Assembly: GCF_009664855.1 (NCBI RefSeq)
Contig: NZ_CP045928.1
Span: forward strand, 1,996,522 to 2,060,521
DNA: 64,000 nt
Reading direction: 5' to 3'
DNA from: Flavobacterium sp. SLB02
GTDB lineage: Bacteria; Bacteroidota; Bacteroidia; Flavobacteriales; Flavobacteriaceae
Below are positions 53,050 to 61,361 of this stretch, in pieces; position 1 is the first letter of the stretch; the number at the start of each line of letters is the position of its first letter. A program made the position numbers and the translations under genes. Below the pieces are notes generated by a model. The model saw only the letters and a program-made list of their open reading frames with translations. It had not been told where the DNA came from and made no database searches.

Positions 53050-53153
53050 TTGTCATCCCGAGGAACGAGGGATCTACGCAAGAAACTCCGCAAGCAAAAT
53101 TACCAATCTTTGTCGAGCTACTTATGTAGATCCCTCGTTCCTCGGGATGACAA
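53050..53153. repeat. Perfect 28-bp inverted repeat with gaggaacgaggg core
   Basis: The arms at 53050-53077 and 53126-53153 are exact reverse complements (each begins or ends with ttgtcatcccgagg and its complement) around a 48-nt loop. A related shorter motif (gacattgcttcgttcctcgcaatgac) is at about 53308-53333. The gap 52968-53331 also holds element D. No ORF is convincing. Confidence 0.75.
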
Positions 53154-53182
53154 CTAGACGAAAACATTATTATGAAAACAAT

Positions 53183-53266
53183 TGCCCTAGCTCCGATAGA
53201 AGTAAAAATCCTTCTGTGGCGGTGTTCGCCACAAAAGATTGGAATGCATAGCGGGATTAGCTCCTG
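53183..53266 (+). ncRNA. Structured intergenic element, copy D (possible flavo-1-type RNA)
   Basis: 5' box TTGCCCTAGCTCCGATAGAA, hairpin at 53212-53238 (arms CTTCTGTGGC / GCCACAAAAG, one mismatch) and 3' box TGCATAGCGGGATTAGCTCC. The whole is about 80% identical to copy A, with the inner base pair changed from T-G/C-G to G-C/C-G so that pairing is kept. Orientation is plus, in the gap downstream of the DinB gene and convergent with recQ. Confidence 0.5.
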
Positions 53267-53331
53267 AAAATCTGCATTAACTAATCTTTGTCGAATTTTT
53301 TAGTGACATTGCTTCGTTCCTCGCAATGACA

Positions 53332-55440
53332 TTACTTATTCCTCTCGACAATAGCTAATCCAAATCTAATTTTATCATACGACATTTTTTCTTCAAAATA
53401 ATCATAATAAGATCGTAGAGCTGTTGGGTATTCTAGTTCTACTTGTGCTTTGTGAAGCAATTTTACTTCATCATCAGAAACAAACTGACTTAAATCGATA
53501 TCATTACCGTCGACGTATAATTTTGCTAAATGTGAAACAATCGTCGTTTGTCCGAGGTTTCTTTTTCCTGCAATTTCTTCAACTGTATCACCACTTTTGA
53601 ACATCTCTAAGGTTGTTTTATAGGTGTTACCTTCTTTTTTAGCTTTTGCAATTGTTTTTTTTGCATTTTCATAATACACAATCGCATCTATAAATTCCCG
53701 ACCGTATTTTTCCAGTTTTACTTTACCAACACCATCAATTGCCAGAAATTCTTCGTCACTCATAGGACGAAAAGTTTCCATATGTCTTAACGCCGCATCA
53801 CTAAAAATAACATAAGCCGGAACTTCTTCATCTTTAGCAATTTCATAACGTAATTTTCGAAGTATTTCAAAAAGAGAACTTTTTGCTGCTTTGGTTTTTG
53901 TTTCCTTGATTTCGTTTTTATCAATTACTTTTTTAACGACCGTATTTAGTTTTACTTTTTCACCTTCGAATAAAACTTTTTTCGCAAAAGGAGTCAGTAG
54001 GATTTTATTATGCTGATGAAAGGCAATTTCACAATATCCTAAATTGATCAACTGAATTAAATACTGATTCCAGTCGTACCATGAAATGTCAGCGCCAATT
54101 CCGTACGTTTTTAAGCTTTGATAATTTTTTTCGTAGATATACGCGTTTCTCGAGCCGCGCAGAAAATCTACAATTACCGCCAAAGGCTCAGATTCCTGTA
54201 AACGGCTAATAGCCGACAATGCTTTTTGCGCGAGAATCGTACCATCGAAAAAAGTTGGAGGATCTTTGCAAATATCGCAGTTACCGCAATTCTCTTTTAC
54301 GAGTTCACCAAAGTAGGAAAGCAGAATTTTTCTTCTACAGCTCAAAGCATCGGCATATTGTTTCATTCTTTCCAGTTTTGCCAGCTGAACATCTGAGTTC
54401 AATCCTTCTGATGCAAATTTCTGAAGCTGAATTACATCAGCATAACTTTCGAACAAAACAGTTTCGGCAGGTAATCCGTCACGACCGGCACGACCAATTT
54501 CCTGATAATAGCCTTCGATATTTTTAGGTAAATTATAATGAATTACCCAACGAACATTCGATTTATCAATTCCCATTCCAAATGCAATGGTAGCACAAAC
54601 CACCTGGCAATCGTCGTTTATAAACTCGTCTTGCGTTTTCGCTCGAAGTTTATTTTCTAAACCGGCGTGATATGCTTTTGCTTTAACACCGTTTTTTTGT
54701 AGTTTTAATGCAAGTTCTTCGGTAGTTTTTCGGCTTAGGCAGTAAACAATTCCGGATTCATTGGGTTTATTTTCTACAAAATCAATGATTTGCTTTACAC
54801 GATCTAGTGCAGGGCGAACTTCGAGACTTAAATTTTTTCGATCAAAAGAAGCTACAAAAGTTTTTGGGTTCCTTAAATTTAGTTGTTTTGTAATATCTGT
54901 TCGGGTTGCTTTATCAGCAGTTGCAGTCAAAGCCAGAACAGGAGTAGAAGGGAAGCGGCTTTTTAAATACCCTAAATTAGTATAAGCCGGACGAAAATCG
55001 TGTCCCCATGAGGAAATACAATGCGCTTCATCAATCGCTATTAAACTGACTGTCAATTCATTAAACACAACATCCAGATAAGACAGACTTTCCGGTGCAA
55101 TATAAACGAGTTTGAATTTGTTCGATTTTAAATTATCGATATAAAATTGCTGCTCCTCGCTTGATTGACTGCTATTGATATAACAAGCATTGATTCCGTT
55201 GGTTTTTAAACTGTCTACCTGATCTTTCATCAGGGCAATTAAAGGAGATATAACAATCGTAATTCCTGGTAAAACCAATGCCGGTAATTGAAAACATATC
55301 GATTTTCCTCCACCAGTAGGCATTATTGCTAAAGTATCCTGACCTGAAAGTATCGTATTAATGATAGTTTCCTGATTGGGTCTGAATTTTTCAAAACCGA
55401 AATTTTCTTTTAGTTTGGCGTGTAAAATTTCTGAATTCAT
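53332..55440 (-). CDS. recQ: ATP-dependent DNA helicase RecQ
   Basis: A 702-residue helicase. Residues 1-340 hold the helicase core with Walker A TGGGKSICFQLP (42-53), DEAHCISSWGHDFRP and the aromatic-rich loop, and QEIGRAGRDG (motif VI). A zinc-binding RQC domain (CRRKILLSYFGE...NCGNCDICKDPP) follows at about 370-400, an RQC winged helix near 410-490, HRDC at about 520-600 (FRPMSDEEFLAIDGVG), and a helix-turn-helix-like tail. It unwinds 3'-5' DNA in recombination and repair. Confidence 0.94.
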   Translation of the reverse strand: MNSEILHAKLKENFGFEKFRPNQETIINTILSGQDTLAIMPTGGGKSICFQLPALVLPGITIVISPLIALMKDQVDSLKTNGINACYINSSQSSEEQQFYIDNLKSNKFKLVYIAPESLSYLDVVFNELTVSLIAIDEAHCISSWGHDFRPAYTNLGYLKSRFPSTPVLALTATADKATRTDITKQLNLRNPKTFVASFDRKNLSLEVRPALDRVKQIIDFVENKPNESGIVYCLSRKTTEELALKLQKNGVKAKAYHAGLENKLRAKTQDEFINDDCQVVCATIAFGMGIDKSNVRWVIHYNLPKNIEGYYQEIGRAGRDGLPAETVLFESYADVIQLQKFASEGLNSDVQLAKLERMKQYADALSCRRKILLSYFGELVKENCGNCDICKDPPTFFDGTILAQKALSAISRLQESEPLAVIVDFLRGSRNAYIYEKNYQSLKTYGIGADISWYDWNQYLIQLINLGYCEIAFHQHNKILLTPFAKKVLFEGEKVKLNTVVKKVIDKNEIKETKTKAAKSSLFEILRKLRYEIAKDEEVPAYVIFSDAALRHMETFRPMSDEEFLAIDGVGKVKLEKYGREFIDAIVYYENAKKTIAKAKKEGNTYKTTLEMFKSGDTVEEIAGKRNLGQTTIVSHLAKLYVDGNDIDLSQFVSDDEVKLLHKAQVELEYPTALRSYYDYFEEKMSYDKIRFGLAIVERNK

Positions 55441-55533
55441 AGGGCTGATATTTACTGATCATTAAATATAATAAAAAGTTTAAATGTAGTATTTTTCTTA
55501 TATTTAAAAAATATGATTTTGCGCAATTAATAA

Positions 55534-55562
55534 AAAAAGGAACCCGAATAGAGTTCCTTTAG
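55534..55562 (-). terminator. Terminator of the acidic-protein operon
   Basis: On the minus strand AAAGGAACTC, a short loop and GGGTTCCTTT form a hairpin followed by a T run. It lies 21 bp after the acidic-protein stop. Confidence 0.75.
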
Positions 55563-55582
55563 TTTATTTTGAAAGATAAGAA

Positions 55583-55990
55583 TTAATCTTCGTCGTCTTC
55601 ATCATCTTCGTCAGCAATATCATCTGGATCTTTATCCTCATCGTCATCATCATCTCCGCCGTCAGTATCTGGTTTGTCTATTGCATCATCGTCATCGTCA
55701 TCATCAATATCTTCATCAAGATCAAGACCTTTTACCGGTTCGATTACATCAACATCTACGTCGATATCATCGTCTTCATCGTAATTCTCGATTCTGTCAG
55801 CAAGTTTAGTACTAATTTTTACTAAATAAATAGTGTCTTCAGTACGAACTTCAACAGCTTCGATCAATTCGTTTTTAGCATTTCTAAAACGGATTACATC
55901 CGAATCATCATAACCATCAGGAAATTTTTCTACCAAAAGGTTCAAAATTTCGTTGGTAAGTTTAGCGTAGTCTACTATAACTCTTTTCAT
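55583..55990 (-). CDS. Small protein with poly-aspartate C-terminal tail
   Basis: A 135-residue protein. Residues 1-75 (MKRVIVDYAKLTNEILNLLV, then FPDGYDDSDVIRFRNAKNELI) form a compact folded part. Residues 76-135 are almost entirely Asp and Glu with a few Lys/Pro/Gly. The tail is coded mainly by GAT, GAC and GAA. The protein is very acidic and may bind metal ions or basic proteins; no named domain was recognised. It is 7 bp downstream of the deoxyhypusine-synthase-like gene, so it shares its operon. Confidence 0.75.
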   Translation of the reverse strand: MKRVIVDYAKLTNEILNLLVEKFPDGYDDSDVIRFRNAKNELIEAVEVRTEDTIYLVKISTKLADRIENYDEDDDIDVDVDVIEPVKGLDLDEDIDDDDDDDAIDKPDTDGGDDDDDEDKDPDDIADEDDEDDED

Positions 55991-55997
55991 AAATATC

Positions 55998-56966
55998 CTA
56001 TAAATCTAATAAGTAAGCAAAAATTAACGGAGCAACAATTGTAGCATCCGACTCAATAATAAATTTTGGAGTTTTAATATCTAATTTACCCCAAGTGATT
56101 TTCTCGTTTGGAACTGCTCCTGAATATGATCCGTAACTTGTTGTTGAATCTGAAATTTGACAGAAATAACTCCAAAACGGAATATCATGCATTTCCATAT
56201 CCTGGTACAACATTGGCACCACGCAAATAGGAAAATCTCCTGCAATACCACCACCAATTTGGAAGAATCCAATTCCGTTCGTGCTATTTTTTGGATACCA
56301 ATCAGCAAGGAATGTCATGTATTCGATTCCTGATTTCATGGTAGAAGCTTTTAAGTCTCCTTTGATCACGTATGAAGCAAAGATGTTCCCCATCGTACTA
56401 TCTTCCCAACCTGGTACAATAATAGGTAAGTTTTTCTCTGCAGCTGCATACATCCAGCTATCTTTTAAATCTATTTCGTAATATTCTTCTAAAACGCCAG
56501 ATAACAACATTTTATACATGAATTCATGCGGAAAATAACGTTCTCCTTTGTCATCAGCATCTTTCCAGATTTTATAAATGTGTTTTTGTAAACGACGAAA
56601 TGCTTCATGTTCCGGGATACAAGTATCTGTAACACGGTTTAATCCTCTTTCAAGTAAAGCCCATTCGTCTTCTGGTGTTAAATCACGGTAGTTAGGCACT
56701 CTTTCGTAGTGAGAGTGTGCTACTAAATTCATGATATCTTCTTCTAGATTGGCTCCAGTACATGAAATAATCTGTACTTTATCTTGTCTAATTATTTCGG
56801 CAAAAATTTTACCAATTTCTGCTGTACTCATAGCGCCAGCCATACTTACCATCATTTTTGCACCATTTGCCAATTGTTGTTCGTATGCTTTTGCAGCATC
56901 AACTAAGGAAGCAGAGTTAAAGTGTAAATAATGTTTTTCAATAAACTGACTGATTGGTCCTTTCAT
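55998..56966 (-). CDS. Deoxyhypusine-synthase-like enzyme (probable polyamine enzyme)
   Basis: A 322-residue NAD-dependent enzyme of the deoxyhypusine synthase family (AGAMSTAEIGKIFAEII, IISCTGANLEEDIMNLVAH, GSYSGAVPNEKITWGKLD). The final conserved region contains the active-site Lys (in WGK) that forms an imine with the aminobutyl group. Bacteria have no eIF5A, and bacterial members are known as homospermidine synthases or related polyamine-forming enzymes. It is 109 bp downstream of the arginine decarboxylase gene, so a role in polyamine synthesis is likely. Confidence 0.82.
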   Translation of the reverse strand: MKGPISQFIEKHYLHFNSASLVDAAKAYEQQLANGAKMMVSMAGAMSTAEIGKIFAEIIRQDKVQIISCTGANLEEDIMNLVAHSHYERVPNYRDLTPEDEWALLERGLNRVTDTCIPEHEAFRRLQKHIYKIWKDADDKGERYFPHEFMYKMLLSGVLEEYYEIDLKDSWMYAAAEKNLPIIVPGWEDSTMGNIFASYVIKGDLKASTMKSGIEYMTFLADWYPKNSTNGIGFFQIGGGIAGDFPICVVPMLYQDMEMHDIPFWSYFCQISDSTTSYGSYSGAVPNEKITWGKLDIKTPKFIIESDATIVAPLIFAYLLDL

Positions 56967-57074
56967 TTTGTTTTTGTTTTTTTTGTTTTTTTTTGAATTA
57001 AAAGTTTAACCTTTTAGATGGTACTGCAAATTAATAATTTTATAGATATTAACATTTAATTTACAGGTTTTTTT

Positions 57075-58478
57075 TTATACTTTTTTAGTATAACCTAAAA
57101 TCTTCAATACATCGTCAGAAGTTTGCTGTTCTGAGAAAACTTCAGTGGCTAAAATGCCGTTTTCGTCGCGATCTATTAAAATATGTTTAGGCTGCGGAAT
57201 CAAACAGTGGTGTAAACCTCCGTAACCTCCAATGGTTTCCTGATATGCACCAGTATTAAAGAAACCAATATATAATGGCTTTTCTTTGTTGTATTTAGGC
57301 AAATAAATAGCGTTCATATTTTGCTCTGAGTTGTAATAATCGTCACTATCACAAGTCAAACCTCCTAATAAAACCCGTTCGTAAGTATCATTCCAACGGT
57401 TCACCGCCAGCATGATAAAACGTTTGTTTATAGCCCAAGTATCCGGCAAAGTAGTAATGAAAGACGAATCGATCATATTCCATTTTTCTCTATCATTTTG
57501 TTGTTTTTGATACAAAATCTGATAGATAGCGCCACCGCTTTCACCTACAGTAAATGATCCAAATTCAGTAAAAATATTAGGAACATCAACTTCGGCTTCA
57601 TCGCATGCTATTTTGATCTGATTGATAATTTCATCAATCATGTATTGGTAATCATATTCGAAAGCCAATGAATTTTTAATTGGAAAACCACCTCCAATGT
57701 TCAAGCCATCAAGAGTAGGGCATTCCTTTTTAAGTGCAATGTATACTTTGATACATTTTACCAACTCATTCCAGTAATATGACGTATCGTTTATCCCGGT
57801 ATTGATAAAAAAGTGAAGCATTTTAAGCTCTAATTTATCATTTTCCTGAATTTGTTTTTTATAGAACGAAACTATGTTTTTGTATCCAATACCTAATCTT
57901 GATGTATAAAACTCAAATTTAGGCTCTTCCTCAGCTGCAATACGAATTCCAATTTTGAATTTCCCCTTAATTTCAGCCTGCAACAAATCCAGTTCTTCAT
58001 AATTATCAATAATCGGAATAGTATTTTTATGTCCGTTATTGATTAATCGTGCAATATTACTGATGTATTCGTCTCTTTTAAAACCATTACAAATGACATA
58101 AGTACTTTTGTTGATTTTACCATTTTCAAGCAAATTCTCTACAATATTAACATCAAAAGCTGATGATGTTTCGATGTGAATGTTATTCTTGAATGCCTCA
58201 TTCATAATATATTCAAAATGAGAGCTTTTCGTGCAATAACAATAGTAGTATTTTGCTTCGTATTTGTTTTTTTCCATCGATTTTCTGAACCAGGCTTTTG
58301 CCTTGTTGATGTTTTCAGAAATCTGTGGTAAATAAGTAAATTTTAATGGTGTACCGTATTGTTCAACCAATTTCATCAAATCAATATTGTGAAATTGTAA
58401 GTTGTCTTTGTTTAATTTAAATTCCGTTTGTGGAAAATAGTAAGTTTGATTAATTAGATCAGAATATTTTGTATTCAT
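57075..58478 (-). CDS. speA: Arginine decarboxylase, fold type III (short Bacteroidota form)
   Basis: A 467-residue PLP enzyme with the alanine racemase-like barrel. The PLP Lys lies in YCTKSSHFEY (Lys84). The phosphate-binding loop is LDGLNIGGGFPI, and FTEFGSFTVGESGG and GGLTCDSDDYY contribute the active-site Glu and catalytic Cys (CDSD). It is about 170 residues shorter than E. coli SpeA (658 aa). It decarboxylates arginine to agmatine, the first step of the agmatine route to polyamines. Agmatinase is not adjacent. It has a promoter at 58725-58756 and a possible leader ORF. Confidence 0.88.
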   Translation of the reverse strand: MNTKYSDLINQTYYFPQTEFKLNKDNLQFHNIDLMKLVEQYGTPLKFTYLPQISENINKAKAWFRKSMEKNKYEAKYYYCYCTKSSHFEYIMNEAFKNNIHIETSSAFDVNIVENLLENGKINKSTYVICNGFKRDEYISNIARLINNGHKNTIPIIDNYEELDLLQAEIKGKFKIGIRIAAEEEPKFEFYTSRLGIGYKNIVSFYKKQIQENDKLELKMLHFFINTGINDTSYYWNELVKCIKVYIALKKECPTLDGLNIGGGFPIKNSLAFEYDYQYMIDEIINQIKIACDEAEVDVPNIFTEFGSFTVGESGGAIYQILYQKQQNDREKWNMIDSSFITTLPDTWAINKRFIMLAVNRWNDTYERVLLGGLTCDSDDYYNSEQNMNAIYLPKYNKEKPLYIGFFNTGAYQETIGGYGGLHHCLIPQPKHILIDRDENGILATEVFSEQQTSDDVLKILGYTKKV

Positions 58479-58539
58479 TTATTTTTCGATATTTAGAATT
58501 GTGATTTTTTAATTTAGTAAACTGTGCTAAATCTAAAAT

Positions 58540-58719
58540 TCAAACCCTAATATTCGCAAATACAATTTGCAGTTTTTCGTGTTCTGCTTTTGAACATTGA
58601 AAAACATCAAAACAAAGCGGACTTTTACTATTATAAAAACGGTTCAACATCCTTAGTAAGGAACTATTGAGTCGGTTTCTATAAGAACTGAATTGTCTTT
58701 GTTTATTGTTTGTTTTCAT
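58540..58719 (-). CDS. Possible 59-residue leader ORF upstream of arginine decarboxylase
   Basis: ATG at 58717-58719 to TGA at 58540-58542 on the minus strand gives MKTNNKQRQFSSYRNRLNS... to ...VFANIRV. It has six arginines, five of them in residues 8-27. The promoter lies only about 5 bp upstream, so the mRNA would begin at or near this ATG. No known family is recognised. It could be a regulatory leader peptide, a small protein, or non-coding leader RNA that happens to be open. It is 61 bp before the arginine decarboxylase start. Confidence 0.45.
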   Translation of the reverse strand: MKTNNKQRQFSSYRNRLNSSLLRMLNRFYNSKSPLCFDVFQCSKAEHEKLQIVFANIRV

Positions 58720-58724
58720 CGTGG

Positions 58725-58756
58725 CAAATGTAAAAAATAATATATACCTAAAGCAA
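58725..58756 (-). promoter_or_regulatory. Promoter of the leader / arginine decarboxylase unit
   Basis: On the minus strand TTG at 58754-58756 and TACATTTG at 58725-58732, separated by 21 bp. The mRNA would start near 58718, giving a leader of about 240 nt before speA. Confidence 0.65.
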
Positions 58757-58776
58757 AGCTTTTTATTAAAAAAAGT

Positions 58777-59844
58777 TTAAGATTTATAATCTTGAAACGC
58801 GTCTAGAATCAATTTATTTTCAACGGATTGATTAATTTTTATTTTTCCGATTCCTTCAATTAAGGCAAATTGAATCAAACCGTATTCATTTTTTTTGTCG
58901 TGAATCAGCAATTCAAGGATCGGATCGATGTCATTTTCTTCTATTACAACATCGTCATAAATGCTTTTAATCGCCGTTTTAATTTCGGCATATTCTTCTG
59001 CCGTGATTAAGTTTTTATGCAAAGAGATGTAACTTTCCAAAATCATTCCAATTGCAATGGCTTCACCGTGTAGCAATGTTTTTTTGGATTCACTTTCTAA
59101 AAAATAACTTTCTATAGCATGACCTAATGTGTGACCAAAATTCAATGCTTTACGAATATTTTTTTCTGTTGGATCCTGAATTACAATATCATTCTTAATT
59201 TCTACAGAACGATAGATTAATTCATCAAAATCAGCGAAATCAATGGCTTTTAAATCTAAAAATTGTTTCCAGTATGCTGCATCATATATAAGGCCATGTT
59301 TTAGCATTTCGGCCAATCCTGAACGCATTTCGCTTTGTGGTAAAGTTTCAAGATACTGAGTGTCAATTAATACCATTTGAGGTACATTGATTACACCAAT
59401 TTGGTTTTTAAGATTCCCTAAATCTACTCCGGTTTTTCCTCCTACAGAAGCGTCAACCATAGATAATAGGGTAGTTGGGATGTTTATAAAATCTACTCCG
59501 CGTTTGAACGTTGAAGCTACAAATCCTCCTAAATCAGTTACAACGCCGCCACCAAGATTAATGACAAGCGATTTTCTATCGGCGCCAAGTTCTGTAAGTA
59601 CTTTCCAGATTTCAATACAGGTTTCGATATTTTTATTGATTTCACCCGATTCAAATTCAATAATTTCTATTGTTAAATCAGTTTCAAGTAAAGGCAAAAA
59701 TTTTGGTAAACAATACTCATTTGTTTCATTATCAACTATAATAAACAAATTAGAGTATTTATTTTCTTTTAAATGGTTATTTAGGACTTCGTAAGCATTT
59801 TGGTTAAAATGTACGAGATAATTATTAGCTTGAATAGATTGCAT
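58777..59844 (-). CDS. aroB: 3-dehydroquinate synthase AroB
   Basis: A 355-residue protein. NAD and metal-binding motifs are LGGGVVTDLGGFVASTFKRG, VDFINIPTTLLSMVDASVGGKTGVD (two overlapping stretches), GHTLGHAIES and LLHGEAIAIGM with the His/Glu ligands. It closes DAHP to 3-dehydroquinate in the shikimate pathway. The ATG at 59844 (MQSIQANNYLVHF) was chosen over one at 59880, which would add 12 atypical residues. The arginine decarboxylase promoter lies just downstream. Confidence 0.93.
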   Translation of the reverse strand: MQSIQANNYLVHFNQNAYEVLNNHLKENKYSNLFIIVDNETNEYCLPKFLPLLETDLTIEIIEFESGEINKNIETCIEIWKVLTELGADRKSLVINLGGGVVTDLGGFVASTFKRGVDFINIPTTLLSMVDASVGGKTGVDLGNLKNQIGVINVPQMVLIDTQYLETLPQSEMRSGLAEMLKHGLIYDAAYWKQFLDLKAIDFADFDELIYRSVEIKNDIVIQDPTEKNIRKALNFGHTLGHAIESYFLESESKKTLLHGEAIAIGMILESYISLHKNLITAEEYAEIKTAIKSIYDDVVIEENDIDPILELLIHDKKNEYGLIQFALIEGIGKIKINQSVENKLILDAFQDYKS

Positions 59845-60089
59845 ATTTCTGTAGTTAATTGAAAGCGCAAAATAAGGCATTTTTAACTAAATAATATTCA
59901 AAGTTTTGTTCTAATTTGTTTTAAAATGAATGATTCTAATTAAGGTTTAGGTTATTTGTTTCTAATTTTTTAAAACCAATATTTCATAATAAAGTAAACT
60001 CTTACTTAATAAATTAGGTTATGACATAATTTTGTTATCAATATTCAAAATTATGCTATGTTTTAGTAAATAATATTCAAAACTCTATC

Positions 60090-60097
60090 TATATTTG
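60090..60097 (+). promoter_or_regulatory. -7 box of the proline dehydrogenase promoter
   Basis: TATATTTG matches TAnnTTTG, 18 bp upstream of the ATG at 60116. No clear TTG lies at the normal upstream distance. A TTG codon at 60095 falls in the box and cannot be the start. The 250-bp divergent region to aroB is otherwise AT-rich and featureless. Confidence 0.5.
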
Positions 60098-60115
60098 CAC
60101 AAAAAACTGACCTTA

Positions 60116-61285
60116 ATGGAAAAAATATTCGATAACACTCAAGTTGCATTTTCGTTAAAAAGCGATACAGAACTTGACAGAGCTTATTTTCTTTTTAAAA
60201 TGATCGACAGCCAGCCCTTGGTAAGAATAGGAACTGCTGTTACCAATTTTGCTATAAAAGCAAATCTTCCGGTAGAAGGATTAATTCGTGCAACTGTTTT
60301 TGACCACTTTTGTGGTGGTATAAACGAGAATGACTGCCTTAGTGTAGTAGACAAAATGTTTACCAAAGGTGTTTCGTCTGTATTGGATTATTCTGTTGAA
60401 GGAAAAGAAGAGGAAGAGCAGTTTGATGCGGCATTAGAAATGACTTTAAGAACAGTTGATTTTGCCAAAGAACGCCTTGCAATTCCGTTTGCTGTATTTA
60501 AACCAACTGGTTTAGGACGTTTTGAATTGTATGAGAAACTGGGTGAGAAACAAACTTTAAATCCGGCTGAACAAGAAGAGTGGAATAGAGTAGTAGCCCG
60601 TTTTGACAAAATATGCAGTGAAGCGCATAAAAAAGATGTGGCATTATTAATTGATGGTGAGGAAAGCTGGATGCAGGATGCTGCTGATGATTTGGTTACC
60701 GAAATGATGCGCAAATACAACAAAGAAAAAACCATAGTATTCAACACGTTGCAAATGTACCGTTGGGATCGTTTGGATTACCTGAAAAAGCTGCATGAAG
60801 TTGCCAAAAAAGAAGGTTTCTTTATCGGAATGAAGCTGGTTCGTGGTGCTTATATGGAAAAAGAAAACAAACGCGCGGAAGAGAAAAATTATGTTTCGCC
60901 TATTTGTGTTTCTAAAGAAGCTACAGATATTAATTATGATGCTGCTGTACATTATATGCTAGAGCATTTAGAAATAATGTCAATTTTTGCAGGAACTCAC
61001 AACGAATTGAGTTCTTATAAATTGATGGAAATGATGCAGGAAAAAGGAATTACCAAAAACGATAATAAAATCTGGTTTGGACAATTGTACGGAATGAGTG
61101 ACAATATTAGTTACAACCTTGCCGAAAACGGTTATAATGTAGCGAAGTATCTACCATTTGGACCTGTAAAAGATGTTATGCCGTACTTGATTCGTCGTGC
61201 TGAAGAAAATACTTCGGTAGCTGGGCAAACAAGTCGCGAATTGTCTATGATTAAAGCAGAACGCAAACGTAGAAAAGGGAAGTAG
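60116..61285 (+). CDS. Proline dehydrogenase (monofunctional, short form)
   Basis: A 389-residue FAD-dependent TIM-barrel protein. FAVFKPTGLGRFELYE, ALLIDGEESWMQDAADDL and FNTLQMYRWDRLDYL are conserved, as are KLVRGAYMEKE, AGTHNELSSY, WFGQLYGMSDNISYNLAENGYNVAKYLPFGPV-type blocks and PYLIRRAEEN near the C-terminus, giving the proline-binding Arg pair (RR). It oxidises proline to pyrroline-5-carboxylate. The P5C dehydrogenase is not fused or adjacent. The ATG at 60116 (MEKIFDNTQVAF) was selected because the promoter lies at 60090. Confidence 0.9.
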   Translation: MEKIFDNTQVAFSLKSDTELDRAYFLFKMIDSQPLVRIGTAVTNFAIKANLPVEGLIRATVFDHFCGGINENDCLSVVDKMFTKGVSSVLDYSVEGKEEEEQFDAALEMTLRTVDFAKERLAIPFAVFKPTGLGRFELYEKLGEKQTLNPAEQEEWNRVVARFDKICSEAHKKDVALLIDGEESWMQDAADDLVTEMMRKYNKEKTIVFNTLQMYRWDRLDYLKKLHEVAKKEGFFIGMKLVRGAYMEKENKRAEEKNYVSPICVSKEATDINYDAAVHYMLEHLEIMSIFAGTHNELSSYKLMEMMQEKGITKNDNKIWFGQLYGMSDNISYNLAENGYNVAKYLPFGPVKDVMPYLIRRAEENTSVAGQTSRELSMIKAERKRRKGK

Positions 61286-61304
61286 ATTTTAGATTTTACT
61301 ATAT

Positions 61305-61340
61305 AAAAAAACTCCATTTGCGTTGCAAATGGAGTTTTTT
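61305..61340. terminator. Bidirectional terminator between proline dehydrogenase and porin genes
   Basis: AAAAAACTCCATTTGC pairs exactly with GCAAATGGAGTTTTTT around GTT. The A- and T-runs allow termination on both strands, as expected for the convergent genes ending at 61285 and 61362. Confidence 0.85.
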
Positions 61341-61361
61341 ATTGAAATTTTTAAGCTTTTT

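Noticed and set aside
52997..53251. 84-codon plus-strand frame downstream of the DinB gene
   Set aside because: It runs through the 28-bp inverted repeat and element D, with no protein family resemblance.
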